DNA of 64,000 bases. Source: Wenzhouxiangella sediminis. GTDB taxonomy: Bacteria > Pseudomonadota > Gammaproteobacteria > Xanthomonadales > Wenzhouxiangellaceae. Of this stretch, positions 38,738-49,493 are shown in pieces. Under the pieces are notes generated by a model. It saw nothing but the letters and a program-made list of their open reading frames with translations, was not told where the DNA came from and made no database searches. A program made the translations under genes and the position numbers. The number at the start of each line of letters is the position of its first letter. Position 1 is the first letter of the stretch. The DNA is taken from NCBI RefSeq assembly GCF_003410055.1, contig NZ_QUZK01000035.1:1-64000 (forward strand). Reading direction: 5' to 3'.

Positions 38738-39472
38738 TCAGTTGCTGTTTGAACTCGCCGCCGGGCGCGGGTTGCCCGACTCGAGCAGGCTCAGGAGGTT
38801 TTCGTGCATCAGGCGCGCGGCCGCCTGCTCGGCCTTGCGGCGGCTTCCCGCCTCGGCGCGAACCGGCTCGGCCAGGTTACCGGCACTGCACTCGACCTCA
38901 AATCGCTTGGCATGGTCGGCGCCCGACTCGGAAATCACGCTGTAGACCGGCAACTCATAACCCCGCCCCTGCAGCAACTCCTGAAGGCGCGTCTTGGGGT
39001 CCTTGAGGCTGTCGGCATCCGGCAGATCGGCGAGACGTTCGGCAAACAACTCCCTGAGTACCCGGCGGGCGGCCTCGAATCCCCCGTCGAGATAGATGGC
39101 GCCGATGATCGCCTCGACCACATCCGCCAGGATGGACTCCCTGAGAAATCCGCCGCTCTTGAGCTCGCCGCCCCCCAGGCGCAGGTAATCGCCGAGATTC
39201 AACTCCCTGGCGAGCCGCGCCAGGGTGACGTCTCGCACCAGGCGGGATCTCAGCCGGCTGAGGTCCCCTTCCGCGGCATGCGGTCTCTGGTGGAAGAGCT
39301 GCTCGGCAATGACCATGCTCAGGAGACTGTCGCCGAGAAACTCCAGGCGTTCGTAATGGCGGGGGCCGAAACTGCGATGCGTCAGGGCCTGCTGGAGCAG
39401 GCCCGCGTCACCGAACCGGTAGTCGATACCGGGAATTCGATCCAGGCGTTCAGTTCCGGAGGGGTTCGGCAC
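38738..39472 (-). CDS. rnc: Ribonuclease III
   Basis: A 244-residue double-strand RNA endonuclease. The catalytic RIIID domain has ERLEFLGDSLLSMVIAEQLF with the metal-binding Glu and Asp, and LADVVEAIIGAIYLDGG. A C-terminal double-stranded-RNA-binding domain follows (PKTRLQELLQGRGYELP). The start overlaps the DUF4845 gene by 23 nt; the first ATG of the longer frame is used. Confidence 0.97.
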   Translation of the reverse strand: MPNPSGTERLDRIPGIDYRFGDAGLLQQALTHRSFGPRHYERLEFLGDSLLSMVIAEQLFHQRPHAAEGDLSRLRSRLVRDVTLARLARELNLGDYLRLGGGELKSGGFLRESILADVVEAIIGAIYLDGGFEAARRVLRELFAERLADLPDADSLKDPKTRLQELLQGRGYELPVYSVISESGADHAKRFEVECSAGNLAEPVRAEAGSRRKAEQAAARLMHENLLSLLESGNPRPAASSNSN

Positions 39473-39818
39473 TGTTGAATCGCACGATCGCGTCGATGTT
39501 GCCGATGAGGTGCTGTTGCACGTCGTACTTGACTACGATCCTGACCTGATCGGCCCGCTCGATCGTGATGTGCTGGGGCTCGACGTGATCAATGTAGCTG
39601 ACACTCATTCGCCGCAGCAGCTCTCTCCGAATCGTGTTGGGGGGCTTGTTGGCCGACCCCGGCTGCGAAGCGACTGCCTTCACCTCGCTCATCACCGACA
39701 TGTGATTGAGGTAGATGGGCACGAGCTTGATGCCGATATAGGTAAAAAACAGAACCAGGACGAGAATGAAGATGAAGCCGAGCAGGCTCAATCCACGCTG
39801 GTTTTGCAGTGATTTCAT
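39450..39818 (-). CDS. DUF4845 pilin-like small membrane protein
   Basis: A 122-residue protein. MKSLQNQRGLSLLGFIFILVLVLFF has a short basic stretch followed by one hydrophobic helix, reminiscent of type IV pilin-like N-termini. The rest is a mixed alpha/beta periplasmic domain. Between lepB and rnc this is the DUF4845 protein of many gammaproteobacteria; the function is not known. It overlaps rnc by 23 nt. Confidence 0.88.
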   Translation of the reverse strand: MKSLQNQRGLSLLGFIFILVLVLFFTYIGIKLVPIYLNHMSVMSEVKAVASQPGSANKPPNTIRRELLRRMSVSYIDHVEPQHITIERADQVRIVVKYDVQQHLIGNIDAIVRFNSAEPLRN

Positions 39819-39853
39819 TATTCCAGGTCCCTCTGGTTTCGGTGCCCCCCGGT

Positions 39854-40642
39854 TCATTCGATTCTATCACCGATTCGGCTGAAGTCGACACAGCCCCGCG
39901 AGCAGTCCCAGTGCATCCAGATACGAACGGCCTTGCCGACCAGGTTCTCTTCCGGCACGAAGCCCCAGGAACGGCTGTCGAGCGACTGATCGCGGTTGTC
40001 GCCCATCACGAAGTAATGCCCCTCGGGTACGGTGACCGACTCGAAGCGCCCGTTGGGGCGGCTCGGATAGATCACGACGGGATGCGGGTCTTCGGTCAGG
40101 TACTCGAGGCGCTTGACCGGATCGGTGCCCGGACGGTTGCGGTTGAGCCCCACGCCTTCCCAGCGACCGGCGGGCTCCTGCTCGACCGGCTCGCCGTTGA
40201 TGTAGAGCACCTTGTTGCGGTAGGTGATCGTGTCGCCGGGAAGGCCGACGACTCGCTTGATGTAGTTGACGCGCTCGTCTTCGGGAAAACGGAAGACGAT
40301 CACATCGCCGCGCTCTGGATCACCGGTTTCCAGGATCTTGCTGTTGAGCACCGGCAACCGAAGACCATAGGCGTACTTGTTGACGACGATGAAATCACCG
40401 ATCCACAGGGTCGGGATCATCGAGCCGGAAGGAATCTTGAACGGCTCGAACAGGAAAGAGCGAAAGACCAGCACCAGCAACAGTACGGGAAAGAGCGAGC
40501 CGACGACTTCGACGGTCTTGTGCGCGCCCTCGGGCTCTTCTTCATGGGCCTGACGGCGCCGGAAGTAGTAACGCTCGATCAACCAGAACACGGCGGTAAC
40601 CAACGTCAGCACCGTCAGGATGAGTGCGAAATCCAGATGCAT
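39854..40642 (-). CDS. lepB: Signal peptidase I
   Basis: A 262-residue inner-membrane serine protease that removes Sec and Tat signal peptides. Two N-terminal transmembrane helices (residues of about 3-22 and 48-65) lead to the catalytic Ser in PSGSMIPTL and the general-base Lys in YIKRVVGLPGD. The C-terminal motif GDNRDQSLDSRSWGFV is typical. It follows lepA directly (4 nt). Confidence 0.97.
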   Translation of the reverse strand: MHLDFALILTVLTLVTAVFWLIERYYFRRRQAHEEEPEGAHKTVEVVGSLFPVLLLVLVFRSFLFEPFKIPSGSMIPTLWIGDFIVVNKYAYGLRLPVLNSKILETGDPERGDVIVFRFPEDERVNYIKRVVGLPGDTITYRNKVLYINGEPVEQEPAGRWEGVGLNRNRPGTDPVKRLEYLTEDPHPVVIYPSRPNGRFESVTVPEGHYFVMGDNRDQSLDSRSWGFVPEENLVGKAVRIWMHWDCSRGCVDFSRIGDRIE

Positions 40643-40646
40643 CGTT

Positions 40647-42452
<1,806 letters not shown>

Positions 42453-42477
42453 GGATCCTTCGCGGCTGCGCAATCAG

Positions 42478-42504
42478 ATCGCCCCCGCGGGTCACGGGGG
42501 CGAT
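42478..42504. repeat. Perfect hairpin in the mucD-lepA gap
   Basis: ATCGCCCCCG and CGGGGGCGAT form a 10-bp stem with a 7-nt loop between the TATAAT-like hexamer and the lepA start. There is no T-tract, so it may be an mRNA leader structure of lepA. Confidence 0.65.
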
Positions 42505-42523
42505 CACGGGTCAAAGAGCGGGG

Positions 42524-42529
42524 ATTATA
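42524..42529 (-). promoter_or_regulatory. lepA: Candidate -10 element of a lepA promoter
   Basis: On the minus strand this is TATAAT, the consensus -10, about 72 nt upstream of the lepA ATG. A convincing -35 was not found. If active it would separate lepA expression from the rpoE-mucD operon. Confidence 0.45.
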
Positions 42530-42559
42530 CCGGCCCGACCGGTCCGGAGACCAATCGCA

Positions 42560-43969
42560 TCACTCCCCGCCGCCGTTTTCCGGCCGGTAGGCCAGGAATG
42601 CGGTGGCGCCATTGGCCTGCTGGACGAGCAGCGCAACGGTACGCTCGGGCTCGATGCCTTCGACGATCTCGTTGAAGTCGCCCATGTCGCCGACCGGCTG
42701 GTTGTTGATCATCAGGATCAACTGGCCGCGGCGGATGCCGGCACGATAGGCGTTGTCGCTCTCGACCTCGGCGATCAGGACACCGCCTTCGGGGTCTCCG
42801 TAGCGATTGCGAAGGTCGTCGGTCAGCGGCTCCACGATCAGCCCGAGGGCATTGGAGGGCTCCACGGCGCCTTCACCGTCGCTGCCGGTTTCGACGGCAT
42901 CGGCCTCGCGTTCACCCAGGGTGACCTCGACCGTCTGCCTTTCGCCCCAGCGCCAGATCGTCATTTCGGCCTCCGTCCCCGGACGCTCCATACCCACCAG
43001 CGGCGGCAGTTCGGAATGCTGATCGATGGGCGTGCCGTTGAATGCAAGGATGACGTCGCCGACCTCGATACCGGCCTCTTCGGCCGGGCTGCCGGGCTCG
43101 ACCCGGTTGATCAGCGCGCCGGTCGGACGCTCCAGCCCCAGTGCATCGGCCTGTTCGCGGCTGACCGCCTGCAGCTGCACGCCGAGGAAGCCGCGCGCGA
43201 CGCGGCCGGTGTCGAGCAACTGCCCGATGGAGTTCTGCGCCACCTCGCTGGGGATCGAGAACGAAAGGCCGATATTGCCGCCATGCGAACTCAGGATCCA
43301 GGAATTGATGCCGACCACCTTGCCGTCGGTGCTGATCAGGGGGCCGCCGGAGTTGCCGCGATTGATCGCCACATCGGTCTGGATGAACGGCACGTACTGC
43401 TGTTGCGCGCCCTGGCTTCGGCCCTTGGCGCTGACGATGCCGGCGGTGACCGACTGTTCGAACTGAAACGGCGAGCCGATGGCGATGACCCATTCTCCCG
43501 GCTTGAGATCGTCGGTCGACCCGAACTCCAGCGTGGGCAGGTCTTCGGCCGGAATGCGCAGGACGGCAATGTCGGTTTCGGCATCCGAGCCCACCAGCTC
43601 GGCCTCGAATTCGCGCCGGTCGGAGAGCCGGACGATGATCTCGTCGGCCCCGTCGATGACGTGGTGGTTGGTGATCACCAGGCCGTCGGATTCGAGGATG
43701 AAGCCGGAACCCCCGCCCATGCGGTCGGGCTGACCGCGGCGACCGTAGGGTTCGTCGAAGAAGCGCCGGAAGAACTCGGGCATGTCCTCGGGCATCCGCC
43801 GATCATTCTCGGGCGCCTCGTCCGGCCGCGTCCCGAAACGCGTGGTTTCGATGTTGACCACGGCCGGAATCGAGTCCTCGACCAGGCCGGTGAAGTCCGG
43901 CTGCGCCAGCACCGGCTGGACGAGCAGCACCAGAATCAGAGTCGCGAACGGTTTGAAGGTTCTGTGCAT
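42560..43969 (-). CDS. mucD: Periplasmic serine protease/chaperone, MucD/DegP type
   Basis: A 469-residue HtrA-family protease. The start MHRTFKPFATLILVLLVQPVLAQ has a signal peptide. The catalytic triad is visible in NHHVID (His), DAETDIAVLRI (Asp) and NRGNSGGPL (Ser). Two PDZ domains follow (VQLQAVSREQADALGLERP and YRAGIRRGQLILMINNQP). In Pseudomonas MucD closes the algU-mucABC operon; the same place here, behind rpoE-rseABC, gives the name. Confidence 0.95.
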   Translation of the reverse strand: MHRTFKPFATLILVLLVQPVLAQPDFTGLVEDSIPAVVNIETTRFGTRPDEAPENDRRMPEDMPEFFRRFFDEPYGRRGQPDRMGGGSGFILESDGLVITNHHVIDGADEIIVRLSDRREFEAELVGSDAETDIAVLRIPAEDLPTLEFGSTDDLKPGEWVIAIGSPFQFEQSVTAGIVSAKGRSQGAQQQYVPFIQTDVAINRGNSGGPLISTDGKVVGINSWILSSHGGNIGLSFSIPSEVAQNSIGQLLDTGRVARGFLGVQLQAVSREQADALGLERPTGALINRVEPGSPAEEAGIEVGDVILAFNGTPIDQHSELPPLVGMERPGTEAEMTIWRWGERQTVEVTLGEREADAVETGSDGEGAVEPSNALGLIVEPLTDDLRNRYGDPEGGVLIAEVESDNAYRAGIRRGQLILMINNQPVGDMGDFNEIVEGIEPERTVALLVQQANGATAFLAYRPENGGGE

Positions 43970-43992
43970 GATGAGCAATCCTTTTGCTGTTG

Positions 43993-44451
43993 CTAGCTGA
44001 AGGAAGAGTTGGTGTCGCCTCGAGTGCATGACAAGCGCTCGAGCGCAGGATTCAACACGGGTCGCGCGCCGCGGGCCAGCAACCGCGCAACGGCGAGGAA
44101 AGCCACCAGACCGGCCGCCAGCGCGCCCGCGTCTTGCCCCGGCCGGCCGCCCATGGCCACGTGCCCGGCGACCACGCCCGCCAGAAATCCGAGCAAGGGC
44201 AGGCCGTAGTGCACGGCCGCTGCGAACGCCAGCTGACGGGGCTCGAGTCCGACACGCACCCAGTCACCGCAGGAAACCGGCAGGCTTCCGGGCAAGGTCA
44301 CGCACGTCGCCCGACGGCTGAACAGGCGCGCGAACACACCCGCGCCGCATCCTTCCCCCCGCGCGCACCGCTCGCATTCTTCCGGCGCCGAGAACAGCAG
44401 GGTCAGACGCTCCGCATCGATGGAGACGACACGTGCGAGCTGCCAGATCAT
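43993..44451 (-). CDS. rseC: SoxR-reducing/sigma-E factor RseC (MucC-like)
   Basis: A 152-residue inner-membrane protein. The Cys cluster CERCARGEGCGAG in the N-terminal domain and two hydrophobic helices (about residues 75-91 and 105-122) match RseC. It is the fourth gene of the rpoE operon. Its role in SoxR reduction and sigma-E regulation is minor or debated. Confidence 0.93.
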   Translation of the reverse strand: MIWQLARVVSIDAERLTLLFSAPEECERCARGEGCGAGVFARLFSRRATCVTLPGSLPVSCGDWVRVGLEPRQLAFAAAVHYGLPLLGFLAGVVAGHVAMGGRPGQDAGALAAGLVAFLAVARLLARGARPVLNPALERLSCTRGDTNSSFS

Positions 44452-44460
44452 GGCGCCGGG

Positions 44461-45450
44461 TCAGCGACGCGACGGCAGGCGACTCGTGCGGCGGAGCTGA
44501 CGACCGACGAACTCGACCGTCGCCGCGGGCACCTCGCCGACGACGGTGAACAGCCTGCCGCCGCTCTGGGTCGTGTAGACGTGAACCGGACCCATGGTCT
44601 CGACCCGGCCGGCCATCGTCTCCTCACCGGCCCGCTCGATATAGATGGAAAAGCTCGACAGTCCGTCGCTGTAAAGGAGGTGATCGAATTCAGCCCCCCC
44701 GGCGCCGCGCCCCTGGCCGGCGTTGACCAGCCGGAATCCGCGCGGCACGCGCGGGCTGACCGGCACGGGTCCGACACTCGATCCTGCAGAGTGGATCGAT
44801 TCGTCGATCGACTCGGTGGTGAACTGCTGGCCGACCAGCTCGGGCTCGAGCTCGGCGTCGGAAATGTTCGCGCCCAGCTCCAGCGAGGTGAAGGACAACT
44901 GCTGGAGTTGGCGGCCGTCGTGATCAATGAGCGCATAGCGCAGGAGCATGCCCGTGCGTTCCTCCAGCCACAGGCGCGACCCATAGCGATAGGCGTCACG
45001 CGGCTGGATGTGGATGATGCGCGCCATCATGCCGGCCACGCGTTCTCGGCCACCCATTGTCATCCGGTATCCGGACTCGGGACCGAGCAGGCGGTTGACC
45101 GGCAGCGAAGGAAGCAGACGCCCGGCCAACTGGCTCTCGAGCATCATCGGTTCGTCGCCTGGCAGGACGCAGCGCACACTGTCGCCCTCCCTGAGAACTT
45201 CCCGCGGCACACCATCGACCGAGTAGATCCTTTCCCGCACACCGTCCTCGTCGGCGCGGTGGATGATCCTCAGCGTATCGACTTCGCCATTGCGCACGTT
45301 GACCAGGGTGCCGCGGTAGTCGAGGGTCTCGACCGCGCGCGACATGCGATCCAGCCAGCGCTGGACCGTCTCCTCGGCCCTTGCCGGCGCGGCCAGCGTG
45401 GCAGCCGCGATCAGTACCGCCAGCATCCAGCGAAGTTCGGGAATGCGCAT
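44461..45450 (-). CDS. rseB: Sigma-E regulator RseB (MucB)
   Basis: A 329-residue periplasmic protein with a signal peptide (MRIPELRWMLAVLIAAATLAAPARA). The LolA-like N-terminal domain begins WLDRMSRAVETLDYRGTLV, followed by the C-terminal RseA-binding domain. RseB shields RseA from DegS and senses mislocalised lipids. It begins 4 nt after rseA. The longer frame adds 17 residues that are not family-like. Confidence 0.95.
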   Translation of the reverse strand: MRIPELRWMLAVLIAAATLAAPARAEETVQRWLDRMSRAVETLDYRGTLVNVRNGEVDTLRIIHRADEDGVRERIYSVDGVPREVLREGDSVRCVLPGDEPMMLESQLAGRLLPSLPVNRLLGPESGYRMTMGGRERVAGMMARIIHIQPRDAYRYGSRLWLEERTGMLLRYALIDHDGRQLQQLSFTSLELGANISDAELEPELVGQQFTTESIDESIHSAGSSVGPVPVSPRVPRGFRLVNAGQGRGAGGAEFDHLLYSDGLSSFSIYIERAGEETMAGRVETMGPVHVYTTQSGGRLFTVVGEVPAATVEFVGRQLRRTSRLPSRR

Positions 45451-45454
45451 CGAT

Positions 45455-46057
45455 TCAGGGTTCGCCCACGCGGGCGTCGGCTTCCGAAGCGGTCGGCTCA
45501 CCCTGCCGCTCGTCTTCGTTCATGTCGGTCACGATGGGCACCCATGAGACGAAGCCGGTGCTGCCGGCCGCCTGATGGTGACGCATCACGTAGCCGCTGA
45601 TGCGCTGCCGCTGGGCGCGGCGATCCTCGGAGTAGCTGACCGGCACCGCCGATTGCGTGAACGGCTTGTCCAGTTCGGTCGGACGGCTGACGAAGCCGGG
45701 CTCGTCGCCTTGGAGCGAAGCGGCGCCCTGCTGTTCGAGCATGCTGGAGTTGATACCCACAATGGCCATCACCGCCACGCTCGCGGCAATTGCGCCGCCC
45801 GCGACGGGCCGCAGAAGCCGGGCCGGAAGGCTTCTGCTGGGGACCGGCTCGGCATCCAGGGCGGCGGATACCCGGGCCACCAGGTCGCCGGTGGCGAGCT
45901 TTTCCTGGTGCAGACAGGCCCTGACCGCGTGCATGCGATTCCAGCTGGCCTTCATGTCGGCATCGCCGGCCAGGCGTCTCAGCAGGAACTTGCGTCCTTT
46001 CCGGTCCAGCTCACCGTCCATCAGGCTCGACAGGTTTTCCCGGCTCGATTCACTCAT
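45455..46057 (-). CDS. rseA: Anti-sigma-E factor RseA (MucA)
   Basis: A 200-residue transmembrane anti-sigma factor. The cytosolic N-terminal domain (SSLMDGELDRKGRKFLLRRLAGDADMKASWNRMHAVR) binds the sigma factor; the membrane helix is AIAASVAVMAIVGI at about residues 93-107. The periplasmic part should bind RseB and be cut by DegS and RseP homologues, which are not in this window. It follows rpoE by 13 nt. Confidence 0.95.
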   Translation of the reverse strand: MSESSRENLSSLMDGELDRKGRKFLLRRLAGDADMKASWNRMHAVRACLHQEKLATGDLVARVSAALDAEPVPSRSLPARLLRPVAGGAIAASVAVMAIVGINSSMLEQQGAASLQGDEPGFVSRPTELDKPFTQSAVPVSYSEDRRAQRQRISGYVMRHHQAAGSTGFVSWVPIVTDMNEDERQGEPTASEADARVGEP

Positions 46058-46070
46058 GTGTCAGCACTTC

Positions 46071-46652
46071 CTATTGGTTGTCCAGCAGCGGCCGAAGCCG
46101 CGCGTCGATGGCCTCTCGGGCCCTGAAGATTCTCGACCGGACCGTGCCGATCGGGCAGTCCATGGTCTTGGCGATGTCTTCGTAACTCATGCCGTCGAGT
46201 TCTCGAAGGGTAATGGCGACCCGCAAGTCCTCGGGCAGGTCCGCGATCGCCTGGTGGATCGTCTCTTCGATTTCGGCCCGCAGCACGTCGTGCTCGGGCG
46301 AATCCTGCTCCTTGAGACGCGAATCCACCTGGAATTGTTCCGCATCCGTTGCGTCAACGTCGGATTGCGGCGGTCGCCGGCTCTGGGCGACGAGGTGATT
46401 CTTGGCCGTGTTGATGGCAATCCGGTACAGCCACGTGTAGAACGCGCTGTCGCCGCGAAAACGGCCGATTGCTCGATAGGCCTTGATGAATGCTTCCTGG
46501 GCCACGTCCATGGCTTCGGCATGGTCGGTTACATAGCGGGAAATCAGGCTGACGATCTTGTGCTGGTATTTGCCGACCAGCAGGTCGAAAGCCGACTTGT
46601 CACCGCTCTGTACACGCTCTACCAGTTCTTGATCGACTTCCCGCTCGCCCAT
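46071..46652 (-). CDS. rpoE: RNA polymerase sigma-E factor (AlgU type)
   Basis: A 193-residue ECF sigma factor. The start MGEREVDQELVERVQSGD fits the family; a 13-codon longer frame starts at 46691. Region 2 is clear (FIKAYRAIGRFRGDSAFYTWLYRIAINTAKNHLV) and region 4 reads TLRELDGMSYEDIAKTMDCPIGTVRSRIFRARE. It controls the response to misfolded outer-membrane proteins. The promoter candidate upstream suggests autoregulation. Confidence 0.97.
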   Translation of the reverse strand: MGEREVDQELVERVQSGDKSAFDLLVGKYQHKIVSLISRYVTDHAEAMDVAQEAFIKAYRAIGRFRGDSAFYTWLYRIAINTAKNHLVAQSRRPPQSDVDATDAEQFQVDSRLKEQDSPEHDVLRAEIEETIHQAIADLPEDLRVAITLRELDGMSYEDIAKTMDCPIGTVRSRIFRAREAIDARLRPLLDNQ

Positions 46653-46698
46653 CGGGGCATTTCCTGTCCTTGCATAGGCGACCGGGCTCACGCTGGAA

Positions 46699-46726
46699 CT
46701 AGACCATGGCCCGGCCGGATAGTTTC
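46699..46726 (-). promoter_or_regulatory. rpoE: Candidate sigma-E (AlgU) promoter of rpoE
   Basis: Read on the minus strand, GAAACT (46721-46726) is followed after 17 nt by TCTAG (46699-46703). The AlgU consensus is GAACTT with a 16-17 nt spacer to TCTGA. Placement about 50 nt before rpoE supports positive autoregulation. Confidence 0.55.
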
Positions 46727-46827
46727 ATGAATCGTCGGAGAATATCATGGCGCGGGTCTGACCTGCCCGGCGCAGGATGCGATAATACTCCGTTTTCCAA
46801 GTGGACAAATCTCAGGAGAAAGCGGTC

Positions 46828-48357
46828 ATGAGCGATCACAAGCAACTTCTCGAACGCCTCGGACTCAAGGACATCAATCCGGGCGCCTGTTTCGGGCCCG
46901 GCCAGCATGCGCCGGTACGCGAGGACAACCTCGTGGAGTCGATCAACCCCACCGACGGTAGCGTCATCGCCCGCGTCAGCGGCGCCTCCGTGGAGGACTA
47001 CGAGAAGGTCATCAAGACCGCCCAGGAAGCCGCGCTGGCCTGGCGCCAGGTGCCGGCCCCGGAACGCGGCAACGCCGTGCGGCTGGTCAACGACGCCCTG
47101 CGCGACTACAAGGACGCACTCGGCTCGCTGGTTTCGCTGGAAATGGGCAAGATCAAGCCCGAGGGCGACGGCGAGGTCCAGGAAATGATCGACATCGGCG
47201 ATTTCGCCCTGGGCCAGTCGCGCATGCTCTACGGTAACACCATGCACTCCGAGCGCCCCGGCCACCGCCTCTACGAGCAATGGCACCCGCTCGGCGTGGT
47301 CGGCGTGGTCACCGCCTTCAATTTCCCGGTCGCCGTCTACGCCTGGAACGCCTTCATCTCGGCCATCTGCGGCAACGCCACCATCTGGAAGCCGAGCCCG
47401 AAGGGCGTGCTGTGCTGCTCGGCCGTGCAGAACATCATCAACGAGGCCCTGGCCGACACCGACTATCCGCCGGTGTTCACCTCTTTCATGGAGCCGACCA
47501 ACGACCTGGCCGCGCGCTTCATCGACGACGAGCGCGTCAACCTGCTGTCGTTCACCGGCTCGAGCAAGGTCGGCCGCATGGTCGGCGAGCGCGTCGCCGC
47601 GCGTATGGGCAAGAGCCTGCTGGAACTCGGCGGCAATAACGCCATCATCATGGACGAATCCGCCGACATCAAGCTGGCGGTCCCCGCCGTCGTCTTCGGC
47701 GCCGTCGGCACGGCCGGCCAGCGCTGCACGACCACGCGCCGCCTGTTCGTCCACGAGTCGATCTACGACCAGACGGTCGAGGCCCTGGTCAATGCCTACG
47801 GCCAGGTGCGCATCGGCGACCCCCTCGACGAAAACACCCTGATGGGCCCGTTGACCGGTGAGCAGGCTGTCGACAGCTTCCTCGACGCCGTCAAGCGCGC
47901 CAAGGAAGCCGGCGGCAAGGTGCTGACCGGCGGCAATCGCGTCAACCGGGAAGGCTTCTTCGTCGAGCCGACCATCATCGAGGCCGAGAACCACTGGGAC
48001 ATCGTCCAGGAAGAAACTTTTGCCCCCATCCTCTACGTGATGAAGTTCAGCGACATCGAGGACGCGGTGAGAATGCAGAACGACGTCCGCCAGGGCCTGA
48101 GTTCGTCGATCTTCACCACCGACCTGCGCAACGCCGAGTACTACCTGTCGCACCAGGGCTCGGACTGCGGCATTTCGAACGTCAACATCGGCACCTCGGG
48201 TGCGGAGATCGGCGGCGCCTTCGGCGGCGAGAAGGAAACCGGCGGCGGCCGCGAGTCCGGTTCCGACGCCTGGAAGGCCTACATGCGCCGGCAGACCAAC
48301 ACCATCAACTGGTCGAAGGAAATGCCGCTGGCCCAGGGCATCAAGTTCGAACTGTGA
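46828..48357 (+). CDS. Aldehyde dehydrogenase, antiquitin (ALDH7) type
   Basis: A 509-residue NAD-dependent aldehyde dehydrogenase. AGGAG sits 9 nt before ATG 46828, and this start fits better than GTG 46801. [21 protein letters not shown] (general-base Glu) and [11 protein letters not shown] (nucleophile Cys) mark the active site. The C-terminal [19 protein letters not shown] is the antiquitin signature of L-piperideine-6-carboxylate dehydrogenases in lysine degradation. No other lysine catabolism gene is nearby. Confidence 0.94.
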   Translation: MSDHKQLLERLGLKDINPGACFGPGQHAPVREDNLVESINPTDGSVIARVSGASVEDYEKVIKTAQEAALAWRQVPAPERGNAVRLVNDALRDYKDALGSLVSLEMGKIKPEGDGEVQEMIDIGDFALGQSRMLYGNTMHSERPGHRLYEQWHPLGVVGVVTAFNFPVAVYAWNAFISAICGNATIWKPSPKGVLCCSAVQNIINEALADTDYPPVFTSFMEPTNDLAARFIDDERVNLLSFTGSSKVGRMVGERVAARMGKSLLELGGNNAIIMDESADIKLAVPAVVFGAVGTAGQRCTTTRRLFVHESIYDQTVEALVNAYGQVRIGDPLDENTLMGPLTGEQAVDSFLDAVKRAKEAGGKVLTGGNRVNREGFFVEPTIIEAENHWDIVQEETFAPILYVMKFSDIEDAVRMQNDVRQGLSSSIFTTDLRNAEYYLSHQGSDCGISNVNIGTSGAEIGGAFGGEKETGGGRESGSDAWKAYMRRQTNTINWSKEMPLAQGIKFEL

Positions 48358-48366
48358 GCCCAGCAA

Positions 48367-48454
48367 GTTTTCAGGTTGAAGGTTTCAGGTTTCAGGAAAG
48401 GGGCCAGTTGCTTCCTTCCTGGAGCCTGAAACCTGAAACCTGAAACCTGGAACC
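48367..48454. repeat. Dispersed inverted heptad-repeat element, copy E
   Basis: The left arm has TTTTCAGG, then TTGAAGG, then two TTTCAGG units; the right arm at 48424-48449 has CCTGAAA three times then CCTGGAA. The middle is only about 27 nt and lacks a GGGTTCC array. It lies between the ALDH stop (48357) and the pyrD ATG (48459), so it forms the pyrD leader. Confidence 0.9.
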
Positions 48455-48458
48455 TCCG

Positions 48459-49493
48459 ATGTACCAATGGCTCCGCAACGGCCTTTTCCTCCTTCCCCCG
48501 GAGACGGCCCATGATGTCGCGCTGAACGCGCTTTCGGCCGGCAGGCTGATCGGCCTGCCGCGCCTGATGGGCGGGAGGCCCGAGTCCAAGCCCGTCGAAT
48601 TGATGGGACTGACCTTTCCCAACCCGGTCGGTCTGGCCGCCGGCCTGGACAAGAACGGCGATCACATCGACGCGCTGGGCGATCTCGGTTTCGGCTTCAT
48701 CGAGGTCGGCACGGTTACCCCGAAGCCGCAACCGGGCAATCCCAAGCCGCGCATGTTCCGCCTGTCCGAGCACCAGGCCCTGATCAACCGGCTGGGTTTC
48801 AACAACAAGGGCGTCGACCACCTGGTCGACCGCCTCGAGCAGCGGAAATTCGGCGGGATCGTCGGCGCCAATATCGGCAAACAGAAAGAAACCCCGGTCG
48901 AGCGCGCAACCGATGATTATCGGTATTGCCTCGAGAAGGTCTTCGCCCACTGCGACTACGTGACGGTCAACATCTCTTCGCCCAACACGGCCAACCTGCG
49001 CGAACTGCAGGATACCGGTCGCTTGCGTGAGCTGCTGTCCGAACTGAAACGGAGCCGCGATCGACTCTCCGAAGAACACGGCGCCCACCGACCGCTACTG
49101 GTCAAGATTGCGCCGGACTGGGACGAACAGGCGTTGGCGGAATCGCTGAAAGTCATTGGCCAATCGGGTATCGACGGACTGATCACGACGAATACGACGC
49201 TCGATCGCACTGCGGTAAACGGGCACCCGCATTCCAACGAGGTCGGGGGCCTCAGCGGCGCCCCGTTGAAGTCACGAGCCGATCATGTGTTGCGATTTGC
49301 ACGGCGCGTGCTCGGTCGCGACTTTCCGATCATCGGGCTGGGCGGCATCACCCGGGGCGCCGACGCAGCCGACAAGCAGCGCGCCGGCGCCGACCTCGTT
49401 CAGGTCTACACCGGTTTCATCTACCGCGGGCCGACCCTTATCCGGGAGTGTATCCGCGCCTGGGATGGCGATGGTTTCGCAGACCACGCCTGA
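48459..49493 (+). CDS. pyrD: Dihydroorotate dehydrogenase (quinone), class 2
   Basis: A 344-residue membrane-associated flavoprotein that oxidises dihydroorotate to orotate using quinone. The N-terminal amphipathic segment (MYQWLRNGLFLLPPETAHDV) is the membrane/quinone site of class 2 enzymes. NPVGLAAGLDKNG, VNISSPNTANLRELQ (catalytic Ser) and LITTNTT are typical. The start has a weak ribosome-binding site because repeat copy E abuts it. The 3' end overlaps murB by 23 nt. Confidence 0.97.
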   Translation: MYQWLRNGLFLLPPETAHDVALNALSAGRLIGLPRLMGGRPESKPVELMGLTFPNPVGLAAGLDKNGDHIDALGDLGFGFIEVGTVTPKPQPGNPKPRMFRLSEHQALINRLGFNNKGVDHLVDRLEQRKFGGIVGANIGKQKETPVERATDDYRYCLEKVFAHCDYVTVNISSPNTANLRELQDTGRLRELLSELKRSRDRLSEEHGAHRPLLVKIAPDWDEQALAESLKVIGQSGIDGLITTNTTLDRTAVNGHPHSNEVGGLSGAPLKSRADHVLRFARRVLGRDFPIIGLGGITRGADAADKQRAGADLVQVYTGFIYRGPTLIRECIRAWDGDGFADHA

